Assembly (NCBI GenBank): GCA_026413225.1
Contig: CM048576.1
Location: 1,992,501-2,056,500 of the forward strand
DNA: 64,000 bases
Direction: 5' to 3'
Origin: Otis tarda
Lineage: Eukaryota > Chordata > Aves > Otidiformes > Otididae
Below are positions 55,601-58,200 of this stretch, in pieces (positions within the stretch are counted from its first letter, which is position 1; each line of letters starts with the position of its first letter). The translations under genes and the position numbers were made by a program. The notes under the pieces were generated by a model. That model saw nothing but the letters and a program-made list of their open reading frames with translations, was not told where the DNA came from and did not search any database.

Positions 55601-56184
55601 AGATTAGATTAGTACGTCACTGTCCTAATGAATTCCCTTGTTTTGAAAAGTGAGCTTCGCTACGGTAACTACAAGGATTTCACATGAAGTCCCTCATGAA
55701 GGGTTTCTCTGTGCCTGAATAGCAAAAAAAAATTAATGTGGAGGGTGGGGAAGAGAGTTCCAGGTTGTTTTTTAATCTGTTCCATAATCAAATAAGCACC
55801 TTGGTGGTAATATTATTGTTACACGAAAACACAAACACGTTATTTTTTTTCTCTCTCTCTTCAGAAAATTAAAACATCTTGGTGAATGCATCCTCTCACC
55901 TTCTCTACCTGTCTTCTCTCCCGAAAGAATTCCCAAAAAAGATTGTGCTTTCGAAAGAATGGCAGCCACGCTCATAAGTTTATGACTAGAATGAGCTAAA
56001 CAACCGTCATCTATAATGCTTTATAGCTTTCAGAAGGTAACAGTATCAGCACCAATCAAAAACAAACAAAAAAAAAAAACCCAAAGCAAAAAGCAGTTCA
56101 CTCGTATGAGAAAGTTACCCACTCACCTCTCAGGAGGGTCCTAAGGCTACATAACAAAATCAGCCAACTCAAAGCATTAGCCAT
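1519..56184 (-). CDS. Gene span: giant GCC2/GCC3-repeat type I membrane protein (78 coding exons)
   Basis: The joined exons encode 4,052 residues: a signal peptide, roughly 3,300 residues of cysteine repeats of the form C-x2-CPxGxYC, EGF-like and beta-rich membrane-proximal modules, one transmembrane helix and a cytoplasmic tail of about 350 residues. All 77 introns begin GT and end AG and every phase agrees, which is very hard to get by chance. GCC2/GCC3 repeats are known from Eph receptors, SCUBE and SVEP1 proteins, where they are extracellular and disulfide-bonded. A surface receptor or adhesion role is therefore inferred, not shown. The size and layout match no named family I know, so no symbol is given. 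Least certain are the 5' noncoding part, three exon-edge choices (exons 14, 50, 78) and possible alternative exons. Individual exons are listed separately. Confidence 0.9.
2418..2552 (-). CDS. Exon 77: cytoplasmic tail, helical
   Basis: Residues 3950-3995, with [20 protein letters not shown], amphipathic. Donor GTAACA. Confidence 0.82.
2898..2945. repeat. Short tandem duplication
   Basis: AATGTATGTGAAAGTAAGAA occurs twice in a row within an intron, a unit of about 24 bp with no visible divergence. Confidence 0.8.
3089..3164 (-). CDS. Exon 76: cytoplasmic tail
   Basis: Residues 3925-3950, with [19 protein letters not shown], aromatic-rich. 76 nt, donor GTAAGG. Confidence 0.8.
3260..3447 (-). 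CDS. Exon 75: cytoplasmic tail, acidic helical
   Basis: Residues 3862-3924, with [17 protein letters not shown] followed by a Glu/Lys/Gln-rich stretch and a Ser/Glu-rich end. Leaves in phase 0, donor GTAAGT. Confidence 0.84.
3807..3948 (-). CDS. Exon 74: cytoplasmic Cys-rich motif
   Basis: Residues 3815-3862. [11 protein letters not shown] and VELCDEHCG give four cysteines and one histidine (C-x-C-x14-C-x2-H-C), a possible zinc site in the tail. Donor GTGAGA. Confidence 0.83.
4173..4333 (-). CDS. Exon 73: cytoplasmic helical segment
   Basis: Residues 3761-3814. [19 protein letters not shown] has heptad-like Leu spacing, so a coiled coil is possible. Leaves in phase 0, donor GTCAGT. Confidence 0.83.
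5100..5182 (-). CDS. Exon 72: cytoplasmic tail
   Basis: Residues 3733-3761, with [19 protein letters not shown], Gly-rich and probably flexible. Acceptor CTTCTAG, donor GTAAAG. Confidence 0.82.
5583..5745 (-). CDS. Exon 71: transmembrane helix
   Basis: Residues 3679-3733. [20 protein letters not shown] is a 20-residue uncharged helix, followed at some distance by basic residues (KSWKPRWR) as expected on the cytosolic side. Leaves in phase 2, donor GTGAAC. Confidence 0.88.
6478..6689 (-). CDS. Exon 70: cupredoxin-like region, end
   Basis: Residues 3608-3679. [18 protein letters not shown] then EHFLIVTV matches the final strands of a cupredoxin fold ('F...GTY.F.....H...I.V'). The Cys ligand of blue copper sites is missing. 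A linker runs to the membrane. Donor GTACAG. Confidence 0.86.
6905..7031 (-). CDS. Exon 69: cupredoxin-like region, middle
   Basis: Residues 3566-3608, with [20 protein letters not shown] and DFGPFRRL. The His-x5-His spacing invites a metal question, but no ligand set is proven. Sequon NIS. Donor GTAATA. Confidence 0.85.
7423..7575 (-). CDS. Exon 68: start of cupredoxin-like region
   Basis: Residues 3515-3566. [15 protein letters not shown] resembles the 'V...GD.I.F' strand pair of cupredoxins. Leaves in phase 1, donor GTGAGT. Confidence 0.86.
8061..8193 (-). CDS. Exon 67: beta-rich membrane-proximal region
   Basis: Residues 3471-3515. [18 protein letters not shown] suggests paired beta strands. 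No cysteine. Donor GTAAGG. Confidence 0.86.
8517..8649 (-). CDS. Exon 66: end of Cys region
   Basis: Residues 3426-3470. It begins [17 protein letters not shown] after a split Ile, with no cysteine in the rest of the exon ([18 protein letters not shown]). Leaves in phase 0, donor GTACGT. Confidence 0.86.
9463..9590 (-). CDS. Exon 65: Cys-containing membrane-proximal segment
   Basis: Residues 3384-3426, with [18 protein letters not shown] and [13 protein letters not shown]. Leaves in phase 2, donor GTAAGT. Confidence 0.86.
10141..10286 (-). CDS. Exon 64: EGF-like segment
   Basis: Residues 3335-3383, with [19 protein letters not shown] and [14 protein letters not shown]. The C-x-C spacing and the CQAGY turn resemble an EGF-like fold, not a GCC repeat. 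Leaves in phase 0, donor GTAAAG. Confidence 0.87.
11190..11402 (-). CDS. Exon 63: last GCC repeats
   Basis: Residues 3264-3335, with [29 protein letters not shown] and [12 protein letters not shown]. The serine-rich end looks like a linker closing the repeat array. Donor GTGAGT. Confidence 0.89.
11486..11548. repeat. TA/CA-rich microsatellite
   Basis: Mixed ATAC, ACAT and TATA units in intron 62, between exons 62 and 63. Confidence 0.7.
12159..12358 (-). CDS. Exon 62: GCC repeats
   Basis: Residues 3197-3264, with [25 protein letters not shown] and [12 protein letters not shown]. Phase 2 in, phase 1 out, donor GTAAAT. Confidence 0.88.
12678..12804 (-). CDS. Exon 61: GCC repeats
   Basis: Residues 3155-3197, with [17 protein letters not shown] and [10 protein letters not shown]. 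Leaves in phase 2, donor GTGAGT. Confidence 0.88.
13316..13540 (-). CDS. Exon 60: GCC repeats
   Basis: Residues 3080-3155, with [31 protein letters not shown] and CPPGYECPA. Donor GTGACA. Confidence 0.88.
13717..13896 (-). CDS. Exon 59: GCC repeats
   Basis: Residues 3020-3080, with [14 protein letters not shown] and [11 protein letters not shown]. Donor GTAAGT. Confidence 0.88.
14316..14441 (-). CDS. Exon 58: GCC repeats
   Basis: Residues 2978-3020, with [17 protein letters not shown] and [10 protein letters not shown]. Donor GTTGGA. Confidence 0.85.
14814..14959 (-). CDS. Exon 57: divergent GCC repeat
   Basis: Residues 2929-2978. [18 protein letters not shown] is followed by [17 protein letters not shown], an aromatic stretch with no counterpart in other repeats. 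Donor GTAAGT. Confidence 0.85.
15520..15628 (-). CDS. Exon 56: GCC repeat, weak donor
   Basis: Residues 2893-2929, with [20 protein letters not shown] and [10 protein letters not shown]. It leaves in phase 2 through GTTATG. Confidence 0.83.
15880..16048 (-). CDS. Exon 55: GCC repeats
   Basis: Residues 2837-2893, with [19 protein letters not shown] and [10 protein letters not shown]. Two other frames are also open here, but only this one gives the repeat and fits both neighbours. Donor GTACAC. Confidence 0.87.
16274..16425 (-). CDS. Exon 54: GCC repeats
   Basis: Residues 2786-2836, with [20 protein letters not shown] and [16 protein letters not shown]. Leaves in phase 0 through a weak donor, GTACTG. 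Confidence 0.86.
16660..16824 (-). CDS. Exon 53: GCC repeats
   Basis: Residues 2731-2786, with [18 protein letters not shown] and [10 protein letters not shown]. Sequon NAT near the end. Donor GTGAGT. Confidence 0.89.
17502..17648 (-). CDS. Exon 52: GCC repeats
   Basis: Residues 2682-2731, with [19 protein letters not shown] and [10 protein letters not shown]. Donor GTGAGT. The open frame runs unbroken through intron 51 into exon 51's 3' end, but both splice sites are good. Confidence 0.88.
17853..18073 (-). CDS. Exon 51: GCC repeats
   Basis: Residues 2608-2682, with [30 protein letters not shown] and [10 protein letters not shown]. Donor GTGAGC. Confidence 0.9.
18074..19169. other. Intron 50
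   Basis: No repeat-type exon, RNA gene or recognised mobile element. Confidence 0.5.
19170..19387 (-). CDS. Exon 50: GCC repeats, non-consensus donor
   Basis: Residues 2536-2608, with [19 protein letters not shown] and [10 protein letters not shown]. The 3' edge was set by the need for phase 2 into exon 51, rebuilding CNAGYVC. The donor GTGCTG is poor. Confidence 0.82.
19867..19970 (-). CDS. Exon 49: GCC repeat, ends at super-repeat boundary
   Basis: Residues 2501-2535, with [18 protein letters not shown] ending KPR in phase 0, the counterpart of exon 38. Donor GTGAGT. Confidence 0.87.
20022..20040. repeat. Short telomere-like run
   Basis: Three TTAGGG units in a row plus a partial one, in the intron 48 between exons 48 and 49. 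Confidence 0.8.
20113..20262 (-). CDS. Exon 48: GCC repeats
   Basis: Residues 2451-2501, with [19 protein letters not shown] and CEPCPAG. Phase 1 to 1, donor GTAAGT. Confidence 0.88.
21019..21193 (-). pseudogene. Dead repeat exon within intron 47
   Basis: The acceptor CTGCAG and donor GTGAGG are still present around sequence that reads as a GCC repeat: [13 protein letters not shown] and, in a shifted frame, [13 protein letters not shown]. In the frame set by exon 47 there are stops at 21186-21188 (TAG, just after GYY) and 21075-21077 (TAG). A one-base slip is also needed to reach the last motif. The length is 175 nt, one more than a multiple of three. Joining exons 47 and 48 directly keeps the frame. 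Confidence 0.8.
21470..21546 (+). mobile_element. Probable MIR-like SINE fragment
   Basis: GTGGTTCCAGCTCTGCTATA, then CAAGTCATTTCCTCCCTG and TTCCTCACCTG, follow the MIR order from B box to tail. It sits close to the dead exon in intron 47. Confidence 0.45.
22075..22266 (-). CDS. Exon 47: GCC repeats
   Basis: Residues 2387-2451, with [19 protein letters not shown] and [10 protein letters not shown]. It ends in phase 1, so it can join exon 48 directly past the dead exon at 21019-21193. Donor GTGAGT. Confidence 0.9.
22370..22621 (-). CDS. Exon 46: largest repeat exon
   Basis: Residues 2303-2387 (252 nt), with [35 protein letters not shown] and [10 protein letters not shown]. Donor GTGTGT. Confidence 0.89.
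23066..23283 (-). CDS. Exon 45: GCC repeats
   Basis: Residues 2230-2303, with [19 protein letters not shown] and [11 protein letters not shown] repeat-free insert, [15 protein letters not shown], follows the first Cys. Donor GTAGGA. Confidence 0.89.
23685..23805 (-). CDS. Exon 44: GCC repeats
   Basis: Residues 2190-2230, with [17 protein letters not shown] and CETCPAGM. It leaves in phase 2, and the join gives CPAGMFC. Confidence 0.88.
24332..24487 (-). CDS. Exon 43: GCC repeats
   Basis: Residues 2138-2190, with [20 protein letters not shown] and [10 protein letters not shown]. Donor GTAGGA. Confidence 0.89.
24795..24968 (-). CDS. Exon 42: GCC repeats
   Basis: Residues 2080-2138, with [20 protein letters not shown] and [17 protein letters not shown]. 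Donor GTAGGT. Confidence 0.9.
25128..25220 (-). CDS. Exon 41: GCC repeat
   Basis: Residues 2049-2080, with [20 protein letters not shown] 93-nt phase 1-1 exon; donor GTAGGA. Confidence 0.87.
25440..25667 (-). CDS. Exon 40: GCC repeats
   Basis: Residues 1973-2049, with [25 protein letters not shown] and [10 protein letters not shown]. Donor GTACGA. Confidence 0.88.
26150..26327 (-). CDS. Exon 39: GCC repeats
   Basis: Residues 1914-1973, with [14 protein letters not shown] and [10 protein letters not shown]. Phase 0 in, phase 1 out; donor GTGGGT. Confidence 0.88.
26959..27056 (-). CDS. Exon 38: GCC repeat, ends at super-repeat boundary
   Basis: Residues 1881-1913, with [18 protein letters not shown] ending KPPR in phase 0. 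It is closely like exon 49 in length, motif and phase. Donor GTAAGC. Confidence 0.87.
27499..27732 (-). CDS. Exon 37: GCC repeats, boundary intron absent
   Basis: Residues 1803-1881, with [20 protein letters not shown] and CPKGAYC in one exon, unlike exons 38/39 where an intron splits the same point. Donor GTACAA. Confidence 0.89.
27914..28080 (-). CDS. Exon 36: GCC repeats
   Basis: Residues 1747-1803, with [20 protein letters not shown] and [18 protein letters not shown]. Donor GTAAGC. Confidence 0.9.
28808..28907 (-). CDS. Exon 35: GCC repeats
   Basis: Residues 1714-1747, with [18 protein letters not shown] and CLACPKG. It leaves in phase 2, and the join to exon 36 rebuilds CPKGFFC. Confidence 0.88.
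28992..29206 (-). CDS. Exon 34: GCC repeats
   Basis: Residues 1642-1714, with [19 protein letters not shown] and [10 protein letters not shown]. Phase 2 in, phase 1 out, donor GTGAGT. Confidence 0.9.
29322..29466 (-). CDS. Exon 33: GCC repeats, weak donor
   Basis: Residues 1594-1642, with CPPGTWSG and [20 protein letters not shown]. It leaves in phase 2 through GTACAT; the join rebuilds CSPGYYC. Confidence 0.85.
29556..29660 (-). CDS. Exon 32: GCC repeats
   Basis: Residues 1559-1594, with [20 protein letters not shown] and CPPGHYCPE. Donor GTAGGG. Confidence 0.86.
30465..30680 (-). CDS. Exon 31: GCC repeats, weak donor
   Basis: Residues 1487-1559, with [15 protein letters not shown] and [14 protein letters not shown]. 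The donor GTGTAT is unusual but phase-consistent. Confidence 0.85.
31494..31643 (-). CDS. Exon 30: GCC repeats
   Basis: Residues 1437-1487, with [18 protein letters not shown] and [10 protein letters not shown]. The acceptor has a long pyrimidine tract. Donor GTAAGT. Confidence 0.89.
32068..32184 (-). CDS. Exon 29: GCC repeats
   Basis: Residues 1398-1437, with [18 protein letters not shown] and [16 protein letters not shown]. Donor GTGAGT. Confidence 0.89.
32739..32918 (-). CDS. Exon 28: divergent GCC repeats
   Basis: Residues 1338-1398. The first half, [19 protein letters not shown], departs from the repeat consensus. The second half, [15 protein letters not shown], is canonical. Donor GTTAGT. 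Confidence 0.85.
33473..33622 (-). CDS. Exon 27: GCC repeats
   Basis: Residues 1288-1338, with [18 protein letters not shown] and [10 protein letters not shown]. Donor GTGAGT. Confidence 0.89.
33968..34171 (-). CDS. Exon 26: GCC repeats
   Basis: Residues 1220-1288, with [27 protein letters not shown] and CPAGFYCPK. Two sequons (NLT, NTT). Phase 1 to 1, donor GTGAGA. Confidence 0.9.
34847..34986 (-). CDS. Exon 25: GCC repeats
   Basis: Residues 1173-1220, with [20 protein letters not shown], then [14 protein letters not shown]. Donor GTGAGC. Confidence 0.88.
35214..35340 (-). CDS. Exon 24: GCC repeats
   Basis: Residues 1131-1173, with [20 protein letters not shown] and CPVGTYSD. The sequon NTS is present. 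Leaves in phase 2, donor GTAAGC. Confidence 0.87.
36565..36636 (-). CDS. Exon 23: smallest repeat exon
   Basis: Residues 1107-1131, only 72 nt. It encodes [20 protein letters not shown]. Phase 1 to 1, so it could be skipped without a frameshift; the donor GTATTG is weak. Confidence 0.83.
37041..37223 (-). CDS. Exon 22: GCC repeats
   Basis: Residues 1046-1107, with [19 protein letters not shown] and [12 protein letters not shown]. Open through the exon in the required frame. Phase 1 to 1, donor GTGAGG. Confidence 0.88.
37737..37877 (-). CDS. Exon 21: GCC repeats, boundary intron absent
   Basis: Residues 999-1046, with [20 protein letters not shown]. Here the two halves separated by a phase-0 intron elsewhere are fused in one exon. 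Donor GTCAGG. Confidence 0.87.
37961..38162 (-). CDS. Exon 20: GCC repeats
   Basis: Residues 932-999, with [17 protein letters not shown] and [10 protein letters not shown]. Phase 0 in, phase 1 out; donor GTGAGA. Confidence 0.9.
38254..38397 (-). CDS. Exon 19: GCC repeats, ends at super-repeat boundary
   Basis: Residues 884-931, with [10 protein letters not shown] and [18 protein letters not shown]. Its phase-0 end matches the end of exon 15. Donor GTGAGT. Confidence 0.88.
38496..38630 (-). CDS. Exon 18: GCC repeats
   Basis: Residues 839-883, with [14 protein letters not shown] and [17 protein letters not shown]. Phase 0 to 0; the donor GTAAAA is weak. Confidence 0.85.
39191..39359 (-). CDS. 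Exon 17: GCC repeats
   Basis: Residues 782-838, with [20 protein letters not shown] and CPLGSFQ. The middle has lost the usual CPxG block ([13 protein letters not shown]). Leaves in phase 0, donor GTAAGT. Confidence 0.88.
39660..39830 (-). pseudogene. Possible relic repeat exon in intron 16
   Basis: One frame reads [20 protein letters not shown] and [10 protein letters not shown]. Another reads LDCLSCPPA at the same place. Adding one T would join CPPA to FYC. Exons 16 and 17 already join perfectly without it. Confidence 0.4.
39937..40085 (-). CDS. Exon 16: GCC repeats
   Basis: Residues 733-782. It begins [19 protein letters not shown] after one Leu and ends ECLDCPPG, split in phase 2. The join to exon 17 restores CPPGLYC. 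Donor GTGAGT. Confidence 0.9.
40290..40484 (-). CDS. Exon 15: GCC repeats, ends at super-repeat boundary
   Basis: Residues 668-732, with [18 protein letters not shown] and [12 protein letters not shown]. It ends ALTP at a phase-0 intron that recurs after exons 19, 38 and 49. Confidence 0.9.
40588..40770 (-). CDS. Exon 14: GCC repeats
   Basis: Residues 607-667, with [10 protein letters not shown] and [10 protein letters not shown]. Two donors three bases apart are possible: GTGAGT (chosen, ends in CPV) and GTAGTG (ends in CP). Both keep frame, so the protein may vary by one Val. Confidence 0.88.
41182..41319 (-). CDS. Exon 13: GCC repeats
   Basis: Residues 561-606, with [18 protein letters not shown] and [10 protein letters not shown]. 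The acceptor TTTTCAAG follows a poly-T run. Phase 0 to 0, donor GTAAGT. Confidence 0.88.
41714..41905 (-). CDS. Exon 12: GCC repeats
   Basis: Residues 497-560, with [23 protein letters not shown] and [10 protein letters not shown]. Phase 0 at both ends, donor GTAAGT. Confidence 0.9.
41906..43198. other. Intron 11
   Basis: No exon, RNA gene or recognisable mobile element seen. Confidence 0.5.
43199..43322 (-). CDS. Exon 11: GCC repeat
   Basis: Residues 455-496, with [14 protein letters not shown]. Leaves in phase 0 and begins a run of phase-0 exons (12-15). Donor GTAAGT. Confidence 0.88.
43654..43795 (-). CDS. Exon 10: GCC repeats
   Basis: Residues 408-455, with [18 protein letters not shown] and [10 protein letters not shown]. 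Leaves in phase 2 with donor GTAAGT. Confidence 0.9.
43957..43976. repeat. (CAA)n microsatellite
   Basis: About six to seven CAA units in intron 9. Confidence 0.85.
44294..44518 (-). CDS. Exon 9: GCC repeats
   Basis: Residues 333-408, with [24 protein letters not shown] and CSSGHYCPQ. One N-glycosylation sequon (NRT) lies in the loop. Phase 1 to 1, donor GTAGGC. Confidence 0.9.
44546..44710 (+). mobile_element. MIR-like tRNA-derived SINE
   Basis: TGGCCTAATGG fits the RNA polymerase III A box. It is followed by a GTTTTCAGCTCTGC stretch at the B-box position, a core 'GATGTCCCTGAGTTAAGT', and 'TTTAAAATGGGATA', all in the order of MIR elements. Confidence 0.65.
45072..45208 (-). CDS. Exon 8: GCC repeats
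   Basis: Residues 287-333, with [20 protein letters not shown] and [12 protein letters not shown]. Phase 2 in, phase 1 out, donor GTATGT. Confidence 0.88.
45701..45893 (-). CDS. Exon 7: GCC repeats
   Basis: Residues 223-287, with [20 protein letters not shown] followed by [14 protein letters not shown]. The acceptor is CTCTTTTCAG and the donor GTAAGC. Leaves in phase 2. Confidence 0.9.
47844..47870. repeat. A-rich tract
   Basis: About 20 A residues, one G, then six more A, in intron 6. No attached element was recognised. Confidence 0.8.
48040..48235 (+). mobile_element. Probable MIR-like SINE fragment
   Basis: It contains TTTGTGACCTTGG and, further on, CTCTGTTTTCCCATTTGTA, two landmarks of the MIR core and tail in the right order. 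Degraded. Confidence 0.45.
49373..49477 (-). CDS. Exon 6: GCC repeat, weak donor
   Basis: Residues 188-223, with [18 protein letters not shown] and a Ser-rich end. The donor GTCCGT is weak, but it is the only one nearby that keeps phase 1 into exon 7. It is isolated by two of the largest introns (2.9 and 3.5 kb). Confidence 0.78.
49478..52357. other. Intron 5
   Basis: AT-rich, with a palindrome at 50721-50781 and A-rich runs near 50670-50710. No exon found. Confidence 0.5.
50721..50781. repeat. Imperfect palindrome (hairpin)
   Basis: Left arm TGAAAGTGCCACTGCTATG and right arm CATAGCAATGGCACTTCA are nearly reverse complementary. The arms extend to about 24 bp with a loop of about 10 nt, in intron 5. 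Confidence 0.75.
52358..52466 (-). CDS. Exon 5: GCC repeat
   Basis: Residues 152-188, with [20 protein letters not shown], one complete GCC2/GCC3 unit. Phase 0 in, phase 1 out, donor GTAAGT. Confidence 0.87.
52858..52936 (+). mobile_element. CR1 LINE 3' end
   Basis: It contains GTTGGACTAGATGACCTTTA, CCTTCCAACCC and a double ATTCTATG tail. Heavily 5'-truncated, it lies in the intron immediately downstream of exon 4 (intron 4). Confidence 0.88.
53001..53189 (-). CDS. Exon 4: three GCC repeats
   Basis: Residues 89-151. It contains [22 protein letters not shown] and [12 protein letters not shown]. It is phase 0 at both ends, after a CTGCAG acceptor and before a GTACAG donor. A CR1 tail lies just downstream in the intron. 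Confidence 0.87.
53599..53686 (-). CDS. Exon 3: GCC repeat
   Basis: Residues 59-88. It completes the split tyrosine and continues [19 protein letters not shown], with a final Cys in ITACQ. It leaves in phase 0 with donor GTAAGC. Confidence 0.85.
54895..55012 (-). CDS. Exon 2: N-terminal Cys cluster and first repeat half
   Basis: Residues 20-59. A non-repeat cysteine cluster, [19 protein letters not shown], precedes the first canonical CLECPTGFY, which is split at its tyrosine. Enters in phase 1 and leaves in phase 2, with donor GTAAGT. Confidence 0.87.
55190..55290 (-). mobile_element. Possible SINE fragment
   Basis: AAAGCCACACAGAGCG and AGCTGGAAATAAACCTGACT resemble the reverse of the MIR core ('GGTCACACAG... 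AGCTGGGAATAGAACC'). Confidence 0.35.
55553..55611. repeat. AT-rich short tandem repeat
   Basis: Repeated TTAGAATTAGATT-like units in intron 1. Confidence 0.75.
56127..56184 (-). CDS. Exon 1: start codon and signal peptide
   Basis: Residues 1-19, [19 protein letters not shown], have a short N-region and a hydrophobic core of Leu, Ile and Trp, typical of a secretory signal peptide. The ATG context is CCCCCATGG. The donor is GTGAGT and the exon leaves phase 1. No other ATG gives a signal peptide in frame with exon 2. Confidence 0.85.
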
Positions 56185-56201
56185 GGGGGCTGGTAAACAG
56201 T

Positions 56202-56205
<4 letters not shown>

Positions 56206-56238
<33 letters not shown>
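56206..56238. repeat. 33-bp homopolymer A/T tract upstream of start codon
   Basis: On the transcript strand this is 33 T residues ending in AAG, 21-22 bases before the ATG. It could act as a polypyrimidine tract for a 5' UTR intron acceptor. Confidence 0.7.
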
Positions 56239-56241
<3 letters not shown>

Positions 56242-58019
56242 CAGAGTTTATATCTAAAATGTTTCCTGAGCATCTGGTGCTGCCTTTGTCGAAGCCCAGT
56301 GTAACTAAATCCCTTCCAGGTAACCACTTTCCAACACAAGCCTGAATTGAAATGAACACCAAGCTGCAGAAAGAAAAGAGCCAAAGAGTTAATCCCACGG
56401 AAACTCCCCTGCAGCATTACTGATGCTAAAAAGTAAAAAAATCTCATTTAAACATGAGCTAATGTTCTACTAAAGCATTTACTAAGCAGGGAGCTTGACA
56501 GAATACTTGTTGTCATCTTGCAGATCTGGCTGGCTGCCCAGTGAGATGACCCCGTGAAAAGGACACCACAGAGCCACAGATGTCAGCTTTTCCTTCAAAG
56601 CCTAAGTGAAATATTCCCTGCTTGCCTGTTATTTAATCTGCAATTTTAGGTTCTTCCTGGAACGTGAAAACCCAGAAAAAAAAAATATCTTTCTAAAACA
56701 GGATTCTCCCTTGTAACATCCACCAGCTAATTTAATTTTTCCAAGATAACTCTTTGATAACGCACAAGGCTTAATTTCATTAACGTTACGGCAGTACTGG
56801 TGAGCAAACAGAAATCATAGTTATGCTGCAACAGTAAACAAACAGATCGTATCCTGAAGCCATTTAACGAATATGCTACTTCAGAACAGATTTTTTACTT
56901 TTTCAACACATTCGCGTGCTTTCAGAAATAACACGAGGTTCAGCACCCGCTCCAATGGAGACTGCAAAGAGAAAATATTTTTTCCTCTGCAAGTTATAAT
57001 ATCCTCTTTTTGTTCCACTTTCCCTATAACTTCCTAGAAGCCAGAGACTGATGAGGGCTTTGGAAATAGTTTTATTACTGGCAGTGGGGAAAAACAAAAG
57101 CTCTTCTCTCGTCCAAGTTCCACATTGACATAACTCCAGTTCAGAAGCCAGTCCAAGGTTGGTTGTTGGCTCGCATAAAATCATTGTGGAGCACTGCTGC
57201 CAAAACTCAAACAGATCCTGTGTTTTCCACGCCACTGGAGTGTCTATAAAGGAACTTGTACGGCCACTGACACGTCTTCTCACTTCTGCAAGCCTCTCAC
57301 GAGGCAGCTGAGGACAACTGCGGAGGTCAGCGAAAACAAACCTCCTGTTGGGAACGGGAGTCCTGCCACACGCACAAGGAATTTCACTCTGTGGTTGCCT
57401 AACTTCACTTTCTGAAAAATGACCATCACGGTTTGGACCAGAGCATAAAGCGCATGTTATCCTTGAATTGTTCCAGCTGCCTAACGGAAGATTATGTCAG
57501 AGCGTCTCCAGCCAGCACGGAGCAGAAGCTCTAACCATCACGGCTGAATGTCTCTACAAAGAGGCCCCACGCCTGTCTTCCTAACTAGCAAACCACCATC
57601 TGTTGCACTTTATAAAGCCCTTAATTAAACTCCTCCGGTAGAACTCAGACGTGTCTGCTTCTTCCTATTCTACAAACAATTCCTGGAAATCTCTGCAATT
57701 ATCTTATATTACAGACAAGAATTACCAATTAAAACCTAATCAACACAGTGTAAAGGTAGGCACCAGGCCAAGTGCTTCTAATTTTCTTCCCATTTTCGAC
57801 CTGCTTGTCCCTTGTACTTCAGAAAGTTCAGAAAAGACAGAAGATGCAATAGAAGGCAGAAAAGATAAGAAAAGGGGTTAGATTCACTTTGTCTCATTTC
57901 CAATTCCCTAATTTACTTTGGAAGTCTGAGCTTTATGCAGAGATAACTCACAGCTCAAATTCATCCCTTGGCATGCACTGGAGTCAGGCAAAGAAGGATC
58001 TGCTATCTAACTGCAGTCT

Positions 58020-58200
58020 CATTTGAGAGATGAAATACTGACCCTGTGCTATGAGATGGTCCTTCCTCAGCCAAACCGGAGCTCCGAGTGGCTCAGTGAC
58101 TTGCTTTGTGTCACACACCCTGCTAGTACAGCACAAAGCCACTGAGGCGTCCCAGTTCTGAACTCTCAACCTCTCAAACAGGTTCTGACATCCACTGGAC
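58020..58200 (-). mobile_element. Probable MIR-like SINE fragment
   Basis: GGCTCAGTGACTTGCTTTG, then GTCACACACCCTGCTAGTA and CCAGTTCTGAAC, match the reverse complement of the MIR core. Degraded. Confidence 0.45.

Noticed and set aside
56204..56398. Signal-peptide-like frame beginning MGLTLWLFSFCSLVF
   Set aside because: It ends in a poly-Phe run at the T tract and a stop, and cannot join the exon chain. The ATG at 56184 gives a signal peptide in the correct frame.
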